64,000 nucleotides of DNA from Nymphaea colorata (GCF_008831285.2 NC_045139.1:8588204-8652203), one strand, 5' to 3'. Shown: positions 28,801-40,961, numbered from the stretch's first letter. Translations and numbers: made by a program. The notes: generated by a model from the sequence alone, not told the origin.

Positions 28801-30654
28801 TGCTTAGGGACATAATCAAAAGTTCAGGGAATATAACTTCGATTTTCTTCACAAATGGAGAGAATAGAAAGACAGGTGTTTGCATCAGCCAGCCTATATG
28901 ACCTGAGTTCTTTGTTTTTTCTTTTTTTGATTGATCAGGTGACAATGTCATTCAAAGAGCATGGCAGAATAATTTTCTTGTAAGTTTATCACGGCTATTT
29001 GCTGGAGTCATTGCTAGACTCCTGGCATTTATCCTTCTAATTTTCTGTGGTTTGGGGAGAATGGTATCTACGCATCATACGGGTGAAAGACTGAACTTGG
29101 GTACAAGGAATTTCTCGAGGTCCAATCCTAGAAGCCTTTCAGAAAGTTCTGGGGCTCAAATTTCAGACGAGAATGTGATGACATCCTGCTTGCAGCGGCT
29201 ACAGAACTTAGAAAAAAAAGTAAGTGAGCTGACTAAAAACCCATCCAAAATTCCTCCAGAGAAAGACAGTGTGCTGCTTGATTCTTTCAGCCGTATCAAA
29301 TCTATTGAGTTTGACCTAGAAAAAACAAAAAAGGTAAATCCATGTGCTCTTACTGGTTTTTGCTTTATGGTCCTTTCATTTTAAATAGTGAAAAATAACT
29401 TTCATGCATTAATGATGCTTCCTTGCAACAAAGGAAAATTATCTACTTCTATGACCCTTCTAAACTAATCTAGATGGTCATGATGTTTGAAAATGAGTTG
29501 AAAGTCCGAAATCTAGGTTTGTGGATGGGAGTGGGAACCAATACATGGTAATGAAATACACACACTTGCACCCAGTCAGTCACACGTACCTGAGAATTTT
29601 TCTTGAAATTGGATGAAGTGAAGGAATGCAGTTTTTGTTATTTTATGGAACCATTTTTATTAATAAACTTAGAGTAATTCATTGACATATATAAGCTGGA
29701 CACAATTGCTGCCTGGCTGGATATGTTATTTCCTTGTTTAGATAAGTTTTTTGGTTTTTAGGCACATACAAGATGAACATTCTTTTGAATTATAAAGTGC
29801 TTATCCAAGTACAAGTTTCTTCATGGAACCAGGGTTAATAATTGTCGGAGAGGGGGGGATCAATATTTGCTTCATATATAGTGCAACTAAGCTTGGGCAT
29901 TGGGCCGGCCCGGCCCGACACCCGAAACCTGGGCTACATTAAAAAATATATTTTTAATATAAAATAATATATAAATGTAATTAATCGTAATAAACTATTA
30001 TACTTATATATATAAATTAATAAAATACATAAATAAAAAAACTTATCGGGCCCAACCGGGCCAGCCCGATAAGGAGTCGGGCCGGCTCGGTGCCCTTTTT
30101 TCAGAGCCCAGGCCCGAGTCGGGCTGGGTGCCGGGTACCTGCCGATGGCCCGGCCTAGCGCCCAATCTTAAGTGCAACCATCTTTGATTGCTAGTTACTG
30201 CACACATGTTCTAAATTTGTTTGTTCTATCCTAAAAACTTAATCAACATGAAAAATGACGAAAGTCGCAACCATGAGAACTTTTTGATGTTTCTGATATT
30301 AAAATGCTATTTGAATGAAGTAGAAAGGCACATCAATAAATTAATTTACATGAACCATTTCTCAAACAAGTAATGGAACCTTATTCACAAATATGTAACA
30401 TATAAGAATTTATGAACCATTACTAACAGGCATTCATTTGTTCCATTGAAATGAAAAACATTAGATAACTAACAAGGAATAGACATAGAATAGAAATTCG
30501 AACATCTTTCACGAATTCTAGTCAACGGAAAATAGAAAAATTGATGCATTAATATGTGGACATAGACTGTTTATAATGAAAGCACTTGTGTGATCAAGCA
30601 ATGGGGGCAAACTTGGTCTGCTTCCTTTCACTGATGATAGGCAACTGAGTAAAT

Positions 30655-30714
<60 letters not shown>

Positions 30715-32435
30715 CAATACTGGTGGGTTGTTTCCACTGATGGCATGTGAGAGCAATTGCAGTTGATGTGGCTTCAGAATGCTCCAAATTCCAGCAAGGG
30801 GACTGATTTGGATTTTGAGGAGGATAAAATAAGGGGCTTTGGGGCAGAAATGGAGAGGAAAAGAGGGCATGGAAATGGTTTGAAAATTTTCTTCCTTTTT
30901 AGTTTTGATGGAGCACTTAAGCCTACAAAAAAAAAAAAAAAAAAGACGTGTGTCCAGGGCGTGCCCTGTTATCCCAGCCCACCCCTTCTCAATTTTCAGT
31001 AGGGAAGGTCAGGCGGGGACATGCTTCCCCTCCTCTCTCCCTGCCTAGCATAGCTCTACTGCTGCCTTCAGTGGCTACTATATCATTGTGTTCAGTTTTG
31101 AAGGGAACTTTTCTTACTAAAAAGATCAAGACTGTGTCTCGCTTGTTATCTCTTGGATTTTCCAGATGTCCAAGGAAAACAGTTTTTGTACTTTATAATG
31201 TCTGTTCTGCTGATTTTCAAGTTTGTCTTTTTAATGAAGGCATTGAAAGCAACTGCTTTGAAGCAAATGGAACTTGCAGAATCACTAGATTTGCTGGAAG
31301 AAGTAACTCCACAGGTTTGTTTACAGGCTAATTGAGTACCTTTGCTTTCCTTTATCAGGTTCTCTGTCTGCATTCAAGAATCGTGGTCCAGTCCTGAATA
31401 ATGTAGTTTTTTTTTTTGCTGAAAGTGAGCAGGAGAATTCCCCAATCATTTATTAAGAAAGAATGAAAGAAAGTCCTGAATAATTTAGTTGGATGAGGCA
31501 AATCAATTTAGTATATAAATTTTTATGCATGAGTGCATCTTGCCCATTCGAGAACTGTAGCCTTCTTGGGCCTTTCTGCTTCATCTTTTGCCATTTTAAA
31601 GATACATGATGTTTTCTACGTAAAAAAAGGTGGAGCTAATGGATTGGTTTCAGTCAGGAACTTACCTGCATGGCCTATTGAACATGGGTTTGTTTCCTGT
31701 TATTGGGGAAAAGGAAAATTAAATGACAACTGCTGGAATAGGTCAAAACTCTCATTTCCTCTTAGGTTTGGGGATCACCTTTTAATAAATGACGAAGCCT
31801 GAAAAGATTACTGTAGGCAGCCAAAAGTGTCTTAGTGAATTGAAATATGCTTCATCATAAATTGTGCATGTACATGCAATGACTGAAATAATTTACTAAG
31901 ACAACCTAAGAGCTGAATGTCTAGATTTTAGTAAATTCTGTTGCTGAAACCAAAACATGGTTCCATTCCAGAACCCCAAGAAGGTGCTAGTAGTCGAGGG
32001 TAGTTGAAGTTCGGGATCCATTCCAGAATCCCAAAAAGATGCATTAGTCGAGGCTTCTGCAAGTCCTAGAGAAATTTAAGATGCAGGGCTGTCACTTCAG
32101 AAAGAGTCGACAGATCAATACTTCTAATGTGCATCAATCAATAGATTTCTTGACTTATTTGGCATGGCTTCCAGACTTCCAGTATAGCATTATGATACTC
32201 CCCAAGATGATCCATTATCTGGAACTTGGCCAACTTGACCAATCTGTATACATCAGTTATAACTGTTCTAGTTGTTCATTTCATTTGTTATGACTTATGA
32301 GCCTCTTTTTCTTCTCAATCTACTTTAACAGTTCGATATTTGTTCATTTTGATAGTTTGTTGACTTTCATGTCATGACTTGACAATAACATGGTTTTTTT
32401 CTAACTCATCGACATATTACTTGCAGGATGGCTAA
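22844..32435 (+). CDS. SFH-family Sec14-like phosphatidylinositol/phosphatidylcholine transfer protein
   Basis: Plant Sec14-nodulin protein that exchanges phosphatidylinositol and phosphatidylcholine and couples lipid supply to phosphoinositide signalling and membrane traffic. Exons: 22844-22877 (least certain), 23016-23316, 24745-24844, 25607-25873, 25988-26065, 26175-26276, 26353-26402, 26492-26591, 26677-26775, 26922-27035, 27764-27827, 28939-29333, 31240-31314, 32427-32435; about 595 aa. After a basic N-terminus ([18 protein letters not shown]), a CRAL-TRIO N-terminal helix region is at about 85-145 ([12 protein letters not shown]). The SEC14 lipid-binding domain follows to about 345 ([38 protein letters not shown]). 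Then come the conserved Cys-rich [13 protein letters not shown] and SDKGPWKDP, a hydrophobic stretch at about 451-476 and the nodulin-like coiled coil ([15 protein letters not shown]). The C-terminus is short (TPQDG). The start is chosen because exon 1 joins exon 2 in phase; another start is possible. Confidence 0.93.
25176..25285. repeat. 55-bp tandem duplication in an SFH intron
   Basis: Two head-to-tail 55-bp copies (25176-25230 and 25231-25285) both run from ATGATTGTCTGA to AAGCTTTG with a few substitutions. They lie in the intron between SFH exons 3 and 4. Confidence 0.9.
29888..30170. mobile_element. hAT-type MITE in an SFH intron
   Basis: A 283-bp non-autonomous element is bounded by an exact 8-bp target duplication AGTGCAAC (29880-29887 and 30171-30178), the size typical of hAT elements. 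The ends are inverted: TAAGCTTGGGC on the left and TAAGATTGGGC (reverse of the right end), with 17 of the first 21 positions matching. The GC-rich arms (GGGCCGGCCCGGCCCG and GTCGGGCTGGGTGCCGGG) surround an AT-rich core. There is no coding capacity. It sits in the 1.9-kb intron between SFH exons 12 and 13. Confidence 0.88.
30655..30710. repeat. Compound TG-AG microsatellite
   Basis: A TG run passes into an AG run with a single interruption near its end. It is in the same SFH intron as the hAT-type MITE. Confidence 0.96.
31963..32055. repeat. Short direct duplication in the last SFH intron
   Basis: CCATTCCAGAA-CCCAA-AAG-TGC followed by TAGTCGAGG occurs at about 31963-31999 and again at about 32018-32052, offset 55 bp. 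It is a small, mildly diverged local duplication. Confidence 0.75.
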
Positions 32436-33639
32436 GATTCTGCTTGTGCTCGTCTTATCCAGTCTTCAGAAGTTGGACATATGTTTGATCAATTATTGGA
32501 AACCAAGAGTTTATTCTGTACATATAAGCGGAGAAAATTTTTGCAGTTCCAGGATGGACTTGAAAGTCCAAGGCATAAGATGGTGATGAAGAAATGTCGT
32601 TGGACGTTCTTTTCTCTCAGTTCTGGGCATCTGAAATGAGTCTGGCATGTGAGGCAAGGTCTTTGCCCTCCATATCCTGCTTATATGTTTCCGGTGTCCC
32701 CCATTTCAAATATGTTCCCTGTTTGAATTACAAAATAGGGTTATAAAGTCCATATTTAGGTGGGCGGGCTGTGGATCTTTAAGTCAAGTTTGGCGTGTTC
32801 ACTGTGGTTCTTCACACTTAGGCTTGCCTTGTACTTTTTATTTACTTTATCGATCTTAGGCAAGTATCATCAGTTCTCAGCTGTTTTAGCTTGCTTCTCT
32901 TGGGTATCAAGTCATATCTTCCGTAATAAGTCTGATTTATTAAATTATAGTTGTTGCAACTCTTGGTCAGGTGTGGTTCTCTTTGTTCGCGTGAACAGTT
33001 TTGTTAGGTTTCTGTTTCATGGGTATTCAAGTGACTGTTCTTTATGTGTTTACTTACAGCTGATTTGGTGTGCAGCTGATTAAGAGTGTGCAGATCTTCC
33101 TTGCAGACTGTAAATGTTTTGCTTCTTCCCATTTTTCATGTCATTTATGCCGCAAGTGAAATCATATGTACCACAATGGTAGCCAATTGTACATGTATTT
33201 TCTTTAGTATTTTGGAGCGCTCTCTCTCTCTCTCTGAATTATCTTCTGATGTAGGATTTAGGAGATACGCATGCTTCTCTTTTTGAAATGGACTGGCAAG
33301 TGATTAGCTAGTTTGGATATATGACACCCTTCATTGTGCAATTTTTTCGCAGATGTAAAAGTATCACAAATTGGGGCAAATTGATATATTTTCGATTAAT
33401 CACCCTATCACATGATTGCAATGGTAAAAAAAAAGCTTAAAAAAAATGCAATATATACAACTATCAAGCAGCATCGCCTGCATAGATATATTTCCAGCGA
33501 GCATTTAAACTTTCCTTCTGTGGCATGGCCTCTTTTGCTCTGGCGCATACCTTCACGTTTAAGCTCGTTGACCCTCATGTCATGGGATGCTGGAACAATG
33601 CCTCGGGTGTATATATTTTTTTTCTTATTGATTTTAGAA
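32436..33639. other. SFH 3'UTR and downstream spacer
   Basis: No coding gene is seen after the SFH stop. The first several hundred bases probably include its 3'UTR. Short open frames here lack domains and are not linked by credible splice sites. A short CT run occurs near 33220. Confidence 0.5.
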
Positions 33640-33648
33640 GCTTTTATT

Positions 33649-33816
33649 CATAGTTGGCAAACTTGGTGATTTGACTTAAGTCTTGGGCGACTCGGCCGAG
33701 TCTGGTACAATATGATTTTTGATGATATAAAGCTAAATTAATGATAAAAAATGATGTTGATCGTTTTTTTTTAATCAATATGGGAAGACCAAAAAAAGAG
33801 GAAGCTGAATTTGTTG

Positions 33817-33854
<38 letters not shown>

Positions 33855-34196
33855 ATAAATATAAATATACACACACACACATTATTTGTTGGGCATTTGT
33901 GATTTTTCAGCAACCTTTAAGCCCAAAACCCCAAACCAGTCCTGTTCTTCATATGTCTCTCTCTCGCTCTCTAATAACTCCCAACATATTTTTTTTACAT
34001 TTAATGATTTTATCAAGTCTTTAAGCATTGAGTAGTTAGTTAGATCATTTGGAGAAAAAATAGAAAGAACGAGAGGGCTGCAGTCTGGTAAGTCGGTTGC
34101 ACGTAGGTAGTTTGATTCTTGGTGCTTGACTCGGCCAAGTCATCAAGTTAACGGGGCTCTGCCGGTCTAAGTCCAATTCCCAAGTTTGCCAGTTAG
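33649..34196. mobile_element. Non-autonomous DNA transposon with 9-bp target duplication (Mutator-like candidate)
   Basis: The 548-bp segment is flanked by the exact 9-mer GCTTTTATT (33640-33648 and 34197-34205). The ends are inverted: left CATAGTTGGCAAACTTGG, right (reversed) CTAACTGGCAAACTTGG, sharing an exact TGGCAAACTTGG core. Inner arms continue the symmetry with GACTCGGCCGAGTC and GACTTGGCCGAGTC. The interior has a CT microsatellite (33817-33845), a CA run and no transposase. A 9-bp duplication and long inverted ends fit Mutator-like elements; an 8-bp reading (CTTTTATT) would allow hAT. Confidence 0.8.
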
Positions 34197-34205
34197 GCTT
34201 TTATT

Positions 34206-35590
34206 AAAATAGAGAATAATAAGCATGTTCCTTTCGGGTTGGCACGTCTCCAATTCCCTAAAGACTTCTTGGTAATTTGAAAAGATTGTGTTGCGTTAGC
34301 GAATAAGACTACATTGCAAACTCGTTGGTTTCTTATAAAAGCAGCACATCAATGAATGGCTCGAACAGATCGAAGCCTCTCTCCCCTTTTTCTCCTGCCC
34401 CAGAGTCTAGAGCAATCCACAAGGCTTTATAGGGCGTCTAAAAGGAGCGTTGCTGGGGAAATCCTCGCATGCAAAGCTACAAATGAACGAATCAAAGAAC
34501 AAGACAAGCAACAAACCTGGTTCTTAGACCCTTGCAAAGAACAAATCCCCAGTCCCCACTCTCGACAGGAGTCATCGTGGATATTAAGCTTTAGGATATC
34601 TATAACCTCCCATGCTGGGTTCGTCTTCATGATCTTCATATGATCCCATGAATGCGTAAGACCCAAACAAGTGAGAATGGCCTCGCTAGTAGTCCTCTCC
34701 ATCTACTAGGGACTCCAATAAGTCCAATTCTTCCACATTCATCACCCAGGAATGATCATAACCTGTAAACAAAGTGCTGGACACTCCAAGCTCGAGATCT
34801 GCCTGCATACCACATGACCAGGAGCATTCTACGAGACTCTTTCTTCCTTATCTCATAGACTAATTTCTGCTTGCCATCTCTTCCCAACTACATGTTGGTC
34901 GTAACGAATACAAAGGAGGCATTGGGTAATAGGAACATTGCATTAATATTCCATTAATTTGTCTCAAAGATTAGAATAGATTTGTGGAAGAAAAAAAGAG
35001 AGTAAAAGGTTGCCCTTGGTTAAATTGCCATCGGAAAAACTTGTCTTTTCAAAATATAGCCGTTACTTGTTAACATAGATGGGGCTTCAAATATGCATGA
35101 GACCTCGTTTAGACCAACATTAATCACTATTATGCTTGATCTTGATTCAAAACTGAAGTTCGATAAGCTACCAACCATTTATCTCCGAACTATTAACGGT
35201 GTGCCCCCGGTTTGATTGTGCCTTTGTGTACCGTGAAATAATAAACAATTCGTATGATAATATAGCACATGCTAATTCAGTGAACTTGTCAAAAATTTGT
35301 AGTTCATTCGTCTTGTAATAAATAATCACTTTTTGAGCCATAAAATTTTGGTGCATCCTCAACTGTTAGTTTTTATTTTCCATGACTTTTCTTATTGAAA
35401 ATTGAAACCATTAAACTTATTTTCATTAAGCAAACTATAAAATATCCTCTTCCTGGGACGCTAGGAACAGAAAATCAAGCGTCTTCTCAAATAACGTGTT
35501 GCTATTGTGTTGTTAGAACGTAATGAACAAAAGGGTTCCGTTCCTGAATGAATAGTGCACATTGACGTGTTCGGAACGCCCGGACGGCCA
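34206..35590. other. Intergenic spacer before the eS7 gene
   Basis: No gene, RNA gene or clear repeat is supportable here. The longest frames (34356-34643 and the overlapping minus frame) are unrelated to any family I recognise. Confidence 0.5.
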
Positions 35591-35600
35591 GACTGGGTTC

Positions 35601-35846
35601 GTCCAATGCGGACAACCTGTTATAAGTAGGGCGACGCCGACGCAGAGCAATAAGGTAAATCTGGCAGTGAATTGAGGGCATTTAGGTAAACGTGTTTTTC
35701 CAACCCAAAAACCCTAGAGGGATGGATAATAAGAGAAGAGCAGCTTCCTCCTTCGGCTTCCTCTGCGGCAGCGAAAACCCTACGAGTTAGAGCGGTTTTC
35801 CAACCGTTGCTGTCACCTCCTTCGGCCAGATCGGACGCCGTCGCAG
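35601..35846 (+). promoter_or_regulatory. Promoter and 5'UTR exon of the eS7 gene
   Basis: A CCAAT word lies at about 35603 and a TATAAGTA box at 35621. Two telo-box motifs (AAACCCTA) follow at 35709-35716 and 35775-35782. Telo boxes near the transcription start are a known hallmark of plant ribosomal protein genes. The non-coding first exon probably ends at 35846 (TCGCAG|GTACCT). The leader intron then runs to 37323 (CATGTAG), leaving 17 nt before the ATG. The TATA position predicts a start near 35650; this is inferred, not shown. Confidence 0.7.
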
Positions 35847-37340
35847 GTACCTGCATCTCCCTTTCTCTTTATCTGATTCCAATTTGATGTTTGACGGTGT
35901 TAATATTGATAAAAACTTTGCTCTTGGCAAGATATTCCGAGTGTTTTTCTTTTCTTTTTTTGGGTTGATTAATTTTCTCTGGTATTACATTTTATGATTT
36001 TTGTCTGTATCTCGATGCTGGAATGCTTTCCTTGACTTTGTTGTCACATTATTCTGCGACAGCATGAGGATTGTATGTATGATGTCTCTCATGAGACTAC
36101 TAGTTGTACCTTCATGCAGGACGTTTAATTGGAAACTGCTGTTGTCCCTACTTTATTAGGATCTTATTTAAATTTGGGTCCGCTGCTGCATTGTTCTTGA
36201 GCTTCTGAGTTTTTTCCTTAAGAGAAACTTGGGAATACGAGAACTAGGCGTATGATGTTTTTTTGTTTGATGGGAATCTTTTGGCGTCCTTGATTTCTTG
36301 CTCTGATTGTGTTTTGCCCAAAGTGGTTTTGTGGGAGTAGATGTTAGTTTTTATTCCTTTTCTAAGAATTTGGTGTGAAACTGTCTGCAGGATACCCATC
36401 TAGTATTATGTTGGTTACTGTCATGTGTCGTCACTCTGGTGAACATTTCCTATTTTGGTTTACTAGTGACACGTCCTTGGCAGAAATTCTGGGTCAACAA
36501 GTGGTGAAAAATCATGCTCCTCGTCTACTAGTACACGGGGTTATATTGGCTATATATGTAACATGAAGTTGGGTCATGGTTGAGATAGCTAAAGACTTCA
36601 CTTTCATTATTCCAAGCCTGCAAGTATGCAATTGTACAGCTAGAATGGAATTCAAAAAATCAAGCCATCCAAGTGGCACCCTTACCCTTCCTCTGGCGAC
36701 CATACTCTTGTAGTCTGGTTGAGATCGTCTTGATCTTATCTTGCTAATAGAAAAAAGGAGAAAGGTAATAAACATAATACATCTATGATGTGTCAATTAA
36801 ATCCATGGGCCTGCAAGATTTTGTTAATGTTGAAATGATGCATGTGGTGCATATGAAGGCAAATAACCTTTTGTTCAGGATAAACTTGACGTTGAACTCC
36901 TAATAATACATGCTTCTATATGTTGGCTTTCTATGTGGTAGCATCTCTGGAGAGACGATCACTTGAAAATACTAATCTTGACCTGAAACGCTTCAATGCT
37001 TGTAAATTTGATAATAATTCAAATTCGTTAGCTGTTCTACTGTTGCTCTTATGAACTTGTTGCAAGAGTTCGAACTTCTGTGCTTATTTGGGCTTTTATG
37101 AGTAAATTCAATTATCTTGAACTTTATATTTGCTGTTATTAGCAAGTATAAGCGGGTAGTTTTTCCTTCAGTTTTGCTTATTAATTTTAATCAATGTATT
37201 GTATACTGTTTTTGCTTCTAAATGCTTGTAGGACTGTTAACATTTTTTGTATTTCAAGATTTGAATTTGTTCCTGTTTGACTGTTATTTTGATTGGATAT
37301 ACTATGACAACATTGTCATGTAGGAGCAAGAGTAGCCAAG

Positions 37341-39401
37341 ATGTATACCGCAAGGAGGAAAATTCAGAAAGACAAGGGCGCCGAGCCTTCTGAATTTGAG
37401 GAGACAGTTGCACAGGTTAAAAATCTGAGCATTGTTACCTTATTATTTTTTTGGACCATTTGAGGATTTGTTTTTCAAACAGAAGTTTGGATCCTATTGC
37501 AGGCTTTGTTTGACCTTGAAAACACCAACCAAGAGTTGAAGAGTGATTTGAAGGATCTTTTCATCAACTCAGCTGTGTATTGATCTTACTTACTGCTCTG
37601 GGTTCTTAATGGCAATTATTGCACCAGAAAGTTTCCTCTTATTTGTATTGTTTTTTTTCCTTTTTCCTGGGTGTGAAGCCAAGTTGACATCTCCAGCAAT
37701 CGCAAGGCAGTTGTGGTTCATGTTCCATACAGATTGCGTAAGGCCTTCCGCAAGATTCATGTGAGGCTTGTGAGGGAGCTTGAGAAGAAATTCAGTGGAA
37801 AGGTGGCTGTCCTCTTTCAATTTTTTTCATTTTTCTTACTGTATATGTGGTTAAATAGTATGTTTTTCACTATTGTCATAGTGATGCTGGTAGGTATGTT
37901 TATATTGTAAAGAGTACATTGTCATATTCCCATGTTATTAAGACTCAAAATGTCGAAAATGAAAATGGTGGATCTATGAGCTATGTTAGTTTCACTTGGA
38001 GTTTAGTACTTGGCATGACATATTTCCTTTTATATCATTGTCACACTGTTTAATGTGATAGCATCACTTTCTTTCTTTTACTTTTTTTTTTTTTTACGAC
38101 TTGTATATTTGATGTGGGTAGCATGTTTTTTGTAGTTCAGTCATGTCATCAAACCCAATCAGTTTGACATCATACTTCATAGTGTCTAATGCTATGAAGT
38201 ATGATCTCAGAGGCAGGTCTCGGTTATGAAATTTCATGGAATTTGTTTTGCACGAGTTCCAATAGGGTCTGTAATTGGTGTATGAAATCTCTTACATGGT
38301 CTAACATCATCTACAGTTTTATTGTTTCATGTTCTTTTCTACTTTCTACAAATAAGACTTGAGCATGGGCCACTGGACATGTTTTAAGAAATGCCATGAA
38401 AATAACTCTCTGAACATGTAAAATAGAGAACTCATTTCACACTCAGTTTTTTCTGCAAATAAAAATTGACCACGACCCAACTGGGCATTTTTTAGGAAAT
38501 GCAGTGAAAATAACCAAGTCTCTCGACATGCGACATATAGAACTCCTTTTGTTGGGCAACATGTCATCGGTTTGTGGTCATCTATGTGTTTATCACATCT
38601 TATGTATTCTTTGTGGTCATTTTTGTGAAGGGCCATCATTGCTGAGTTCTCTCTACTTTGTCGACATGGAATATGTCCTTTGAGCCTTGAGGTCCACTGA
38701 GTCCCTTGACATGGTTACCTTCTCATTGCTGGGTTGTCTTTCTTTTTAAAGGGTTGTCATTGCTGATGTATGAATTGTTTTTCTGGTTCTTCCAACCTTC
38801 GACATTATATCTCTTTTTGCTGATGCCTCTGGAACTTCTATATGATTTGATAGTCTCAGGAATTAAATATTGTGGAATGTTGGATTATGGACTTACATGT
38901 TTGCCTGTCTCATGTCCTTCTCCCTTTTAAAACAGGATGTTATCTTGATTGCTACAAGAAGAATTCTGCGACCTCCCAAGAAGGGTTCTGCAGTTGCAAG
39001 GCCTCGAAGTCGCACACTTACTGCTGTTCATGAGGCAATATTGGAAGATGTTGTATATCCTGCAGAAATTGTTGGCAAGCGTATTAGATATCGGCTTGAT
39101 GGATCTAAAATCATGAAGGTTGGTACTTTTTATTAGCTGAATTTGCTAGGTCTGATATTTCAGCAGATCTTTACAGCTGGTTAATTTACAACACAAAAAT
39201 GATATCTATTTTGACCTCTTGAATTTTCTTCCTTAACCAGGTATTAATTTGTGGCTTGTTTTCGTGTTACTGTGACAGGTTTACCTAGATCCTAAGGAAC
39301 GTAACAACACAGAATACAAATTGGAAACTTTCTCTGGAGTTTACAGGAAGCTTGCTGGGAAGGATGTTGTGTTCGAATATCCGATTGCGGAAACAGCGTG
39401 A
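37341..39401 (+). CDS. RPS7: 40S ribosomal protein S7 (eS7)
   Basis: Component of the small cytosolic ribosomal subunit, acting in 40S assembly and translation. Coding exons: 37341-37415, 37503-37576, 37679-37802, 38936-39118, 39279-39401, giving 192 aa, the usual length for plant eS7. Recognisable stretches are [94 protein letters not shown] and the end [16 protein letters not shown]. All junctions keep frame; the exon 2/3 junction splits a Val codon. The promoter region with telo boxes and a 1.5-kb leader intron lies upstream. Nothing suggests a processed or broken copy: introns, start and stop are intact. Confidence 0.98.
38361..38800. repeat. Diverged internal duplications in eS7 intron 3
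   Basis: Related segments recur. GGCCACTGGACATGTTTTAAG, AAATG, CATGAAAATAA at about 38371 parallels CCCAACTGGGCATTTTTTAG, GAAATG, AGTGAAAATAA at about 38476. AAGGGCCATCATTGCTGA at about 38628 parallels AAGGGTTGTCATTGCTGA at about 38750. It looks like an old, degraded tandem structure of unknown origin. Confidence 0.5.
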
Positions 39402-40758
39402 TGGACACAGTAGATTGGACAGAATTATTCGCATTTACTTTGCATTTTTCCTAGATGTTGCAGTATTTATGAGCCAAATTTTGTACTCGCAATAGAGAGC
39501 AGGTTTCATGTTTTGAGTGTGAAATGCTCTACGAAGCGTGGATTTTGGTATGGTGTCACAATTTGGATATTGTTATCGCAGAATTGCTTTCATTTAGCAT
39601 TTATGGATGTCGTTATGCTGTTCGGCTTTAGCTTTATTTTTTCGCCTATCATGCCTTATGGTTTCCGTGTTCTTGTTATTATTGATATGTTTGAACACAC
39701 GCACATCCTAGCTAGTCTGTGAATATTCTATTTCATGTTTATTTTGGAACTTATAAATGTCCTGTACTCTTTCCAAGCATGGGCTTTTGCCTCTTGTTTC
39801 GTTAACATGGAGTTGTTTACGGAGGTATATTCACCAACTCTGCAAAATTGATTGGACCTGCAATTATTCGTAGAAACTTAATAACAAAGAACCAAAGAAC
39901 CAAAGCACGTGACCTCTCCTTTTACGCGAACTTGCAAACCTTGCTCCATAAGCCCTTTTCGTTTCAATGCTTGCAAGACCACTGTGCTCTCTAAAGAGTG
40001 GTTTTCAATTGCCTCATTTTTGCACTCGAATGTGGGTTTATTGTTGAAGTGATTGCAAATGTAGCTAAACCACGTTCATTAGGGCAGGCAATACGTGATA
40101 ACGTGTGGAAATGCAAGCTTCGAAAGAATGCTTCTAATTAAAATTGAACCAATTGGTACCTTTTTGTGCTTGATTACTGATATATCAAAATCTGATCGCA
40201 TTCAAAAGGTTTACGGGGATAAAATCATGTCGCCTTCAAAAATCGATCTAAAATCCAATATGATCCCCTATTTGCCATCTTAGCTTTCTCTTAGCCGTTA
40301 CTAATCTTCTGAAAAAGCCATTGATGGACTGAGCCTTTCAATTGACGCAACATTTAGGCTCTGCAGCTTCTCGAAGGCAACTTTGATTGCTCTGCGCTTC
40401 CTTTCACTATGGGGGATGTGAAACTCAGTGAAAAAAGGGTGGACCTGTCACCCGCCGCTTCTATTCACCTAATTTTAAGCACGAGAAACTGTATACTTGG
40501 GAATGGCTGGGTTTATTCATCACTTGTTTGATGATCTTAGATTTAGACAAAGTAAAAAGATGTCCAGAATCAGATTTCGATGGAGCATGCATGGACACCC
40601 ACAGATTTTGCTAACCTATGGTTGCAATTCAATCCAATCATGACTTTAGAAAAAGTTACAGAAAGTCGCTTAATGCTTGGGCAGGTCACTGTTTAACTTT
40701 CAAAAGCCATTAGTAGGTGGCTCGTGTAGATTTTTTCCAAATTGGAGTTCTTATCTAT
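39402..40758. other. eS7 3'UTR and spacer
   Basis: No further gene is seen. The first few hundred bases after the stop probably contain the eS7 3'UTR. Confidence 0.5.
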
Positions 40759-40766
40759 TACATCAC

Positions 40767-40961
40767 CAGTGGGCGCAGCCACATATGGTCTGGTGTGGGC
40801 ATTTGCCCACAAATTGCCAGCACCAGCCCCACAAAATACCTTTATCTATAAGATTGCTGCCGATAAATGTTTGATTATGCATCTCTATATATTGGCCTCC
40901 CTCCAAGCATGAAAGTTCTGGATAAGTGTCCCTCTAACCAAAATTTCTGGCTCCGCCATTG
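40767..40961. mobile_element. Short hAT-like MITE
   Basis: The ends are inverted: CAGTGGGCGCAGCCA on the left and CAATGGCGGAGCCAG (reverse of the right end). The flanks form a 7-of-8 target duplication, TACATCAC (40759-40766) and GACATCAC (40962-40969). It is 195 bp long and non-coding. Relatives with GTGGCGGAGCC ends occur near 47118 and 48602, sharing the GTGGGCA-TTGCCCACA motif. Confidence 0.75.
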
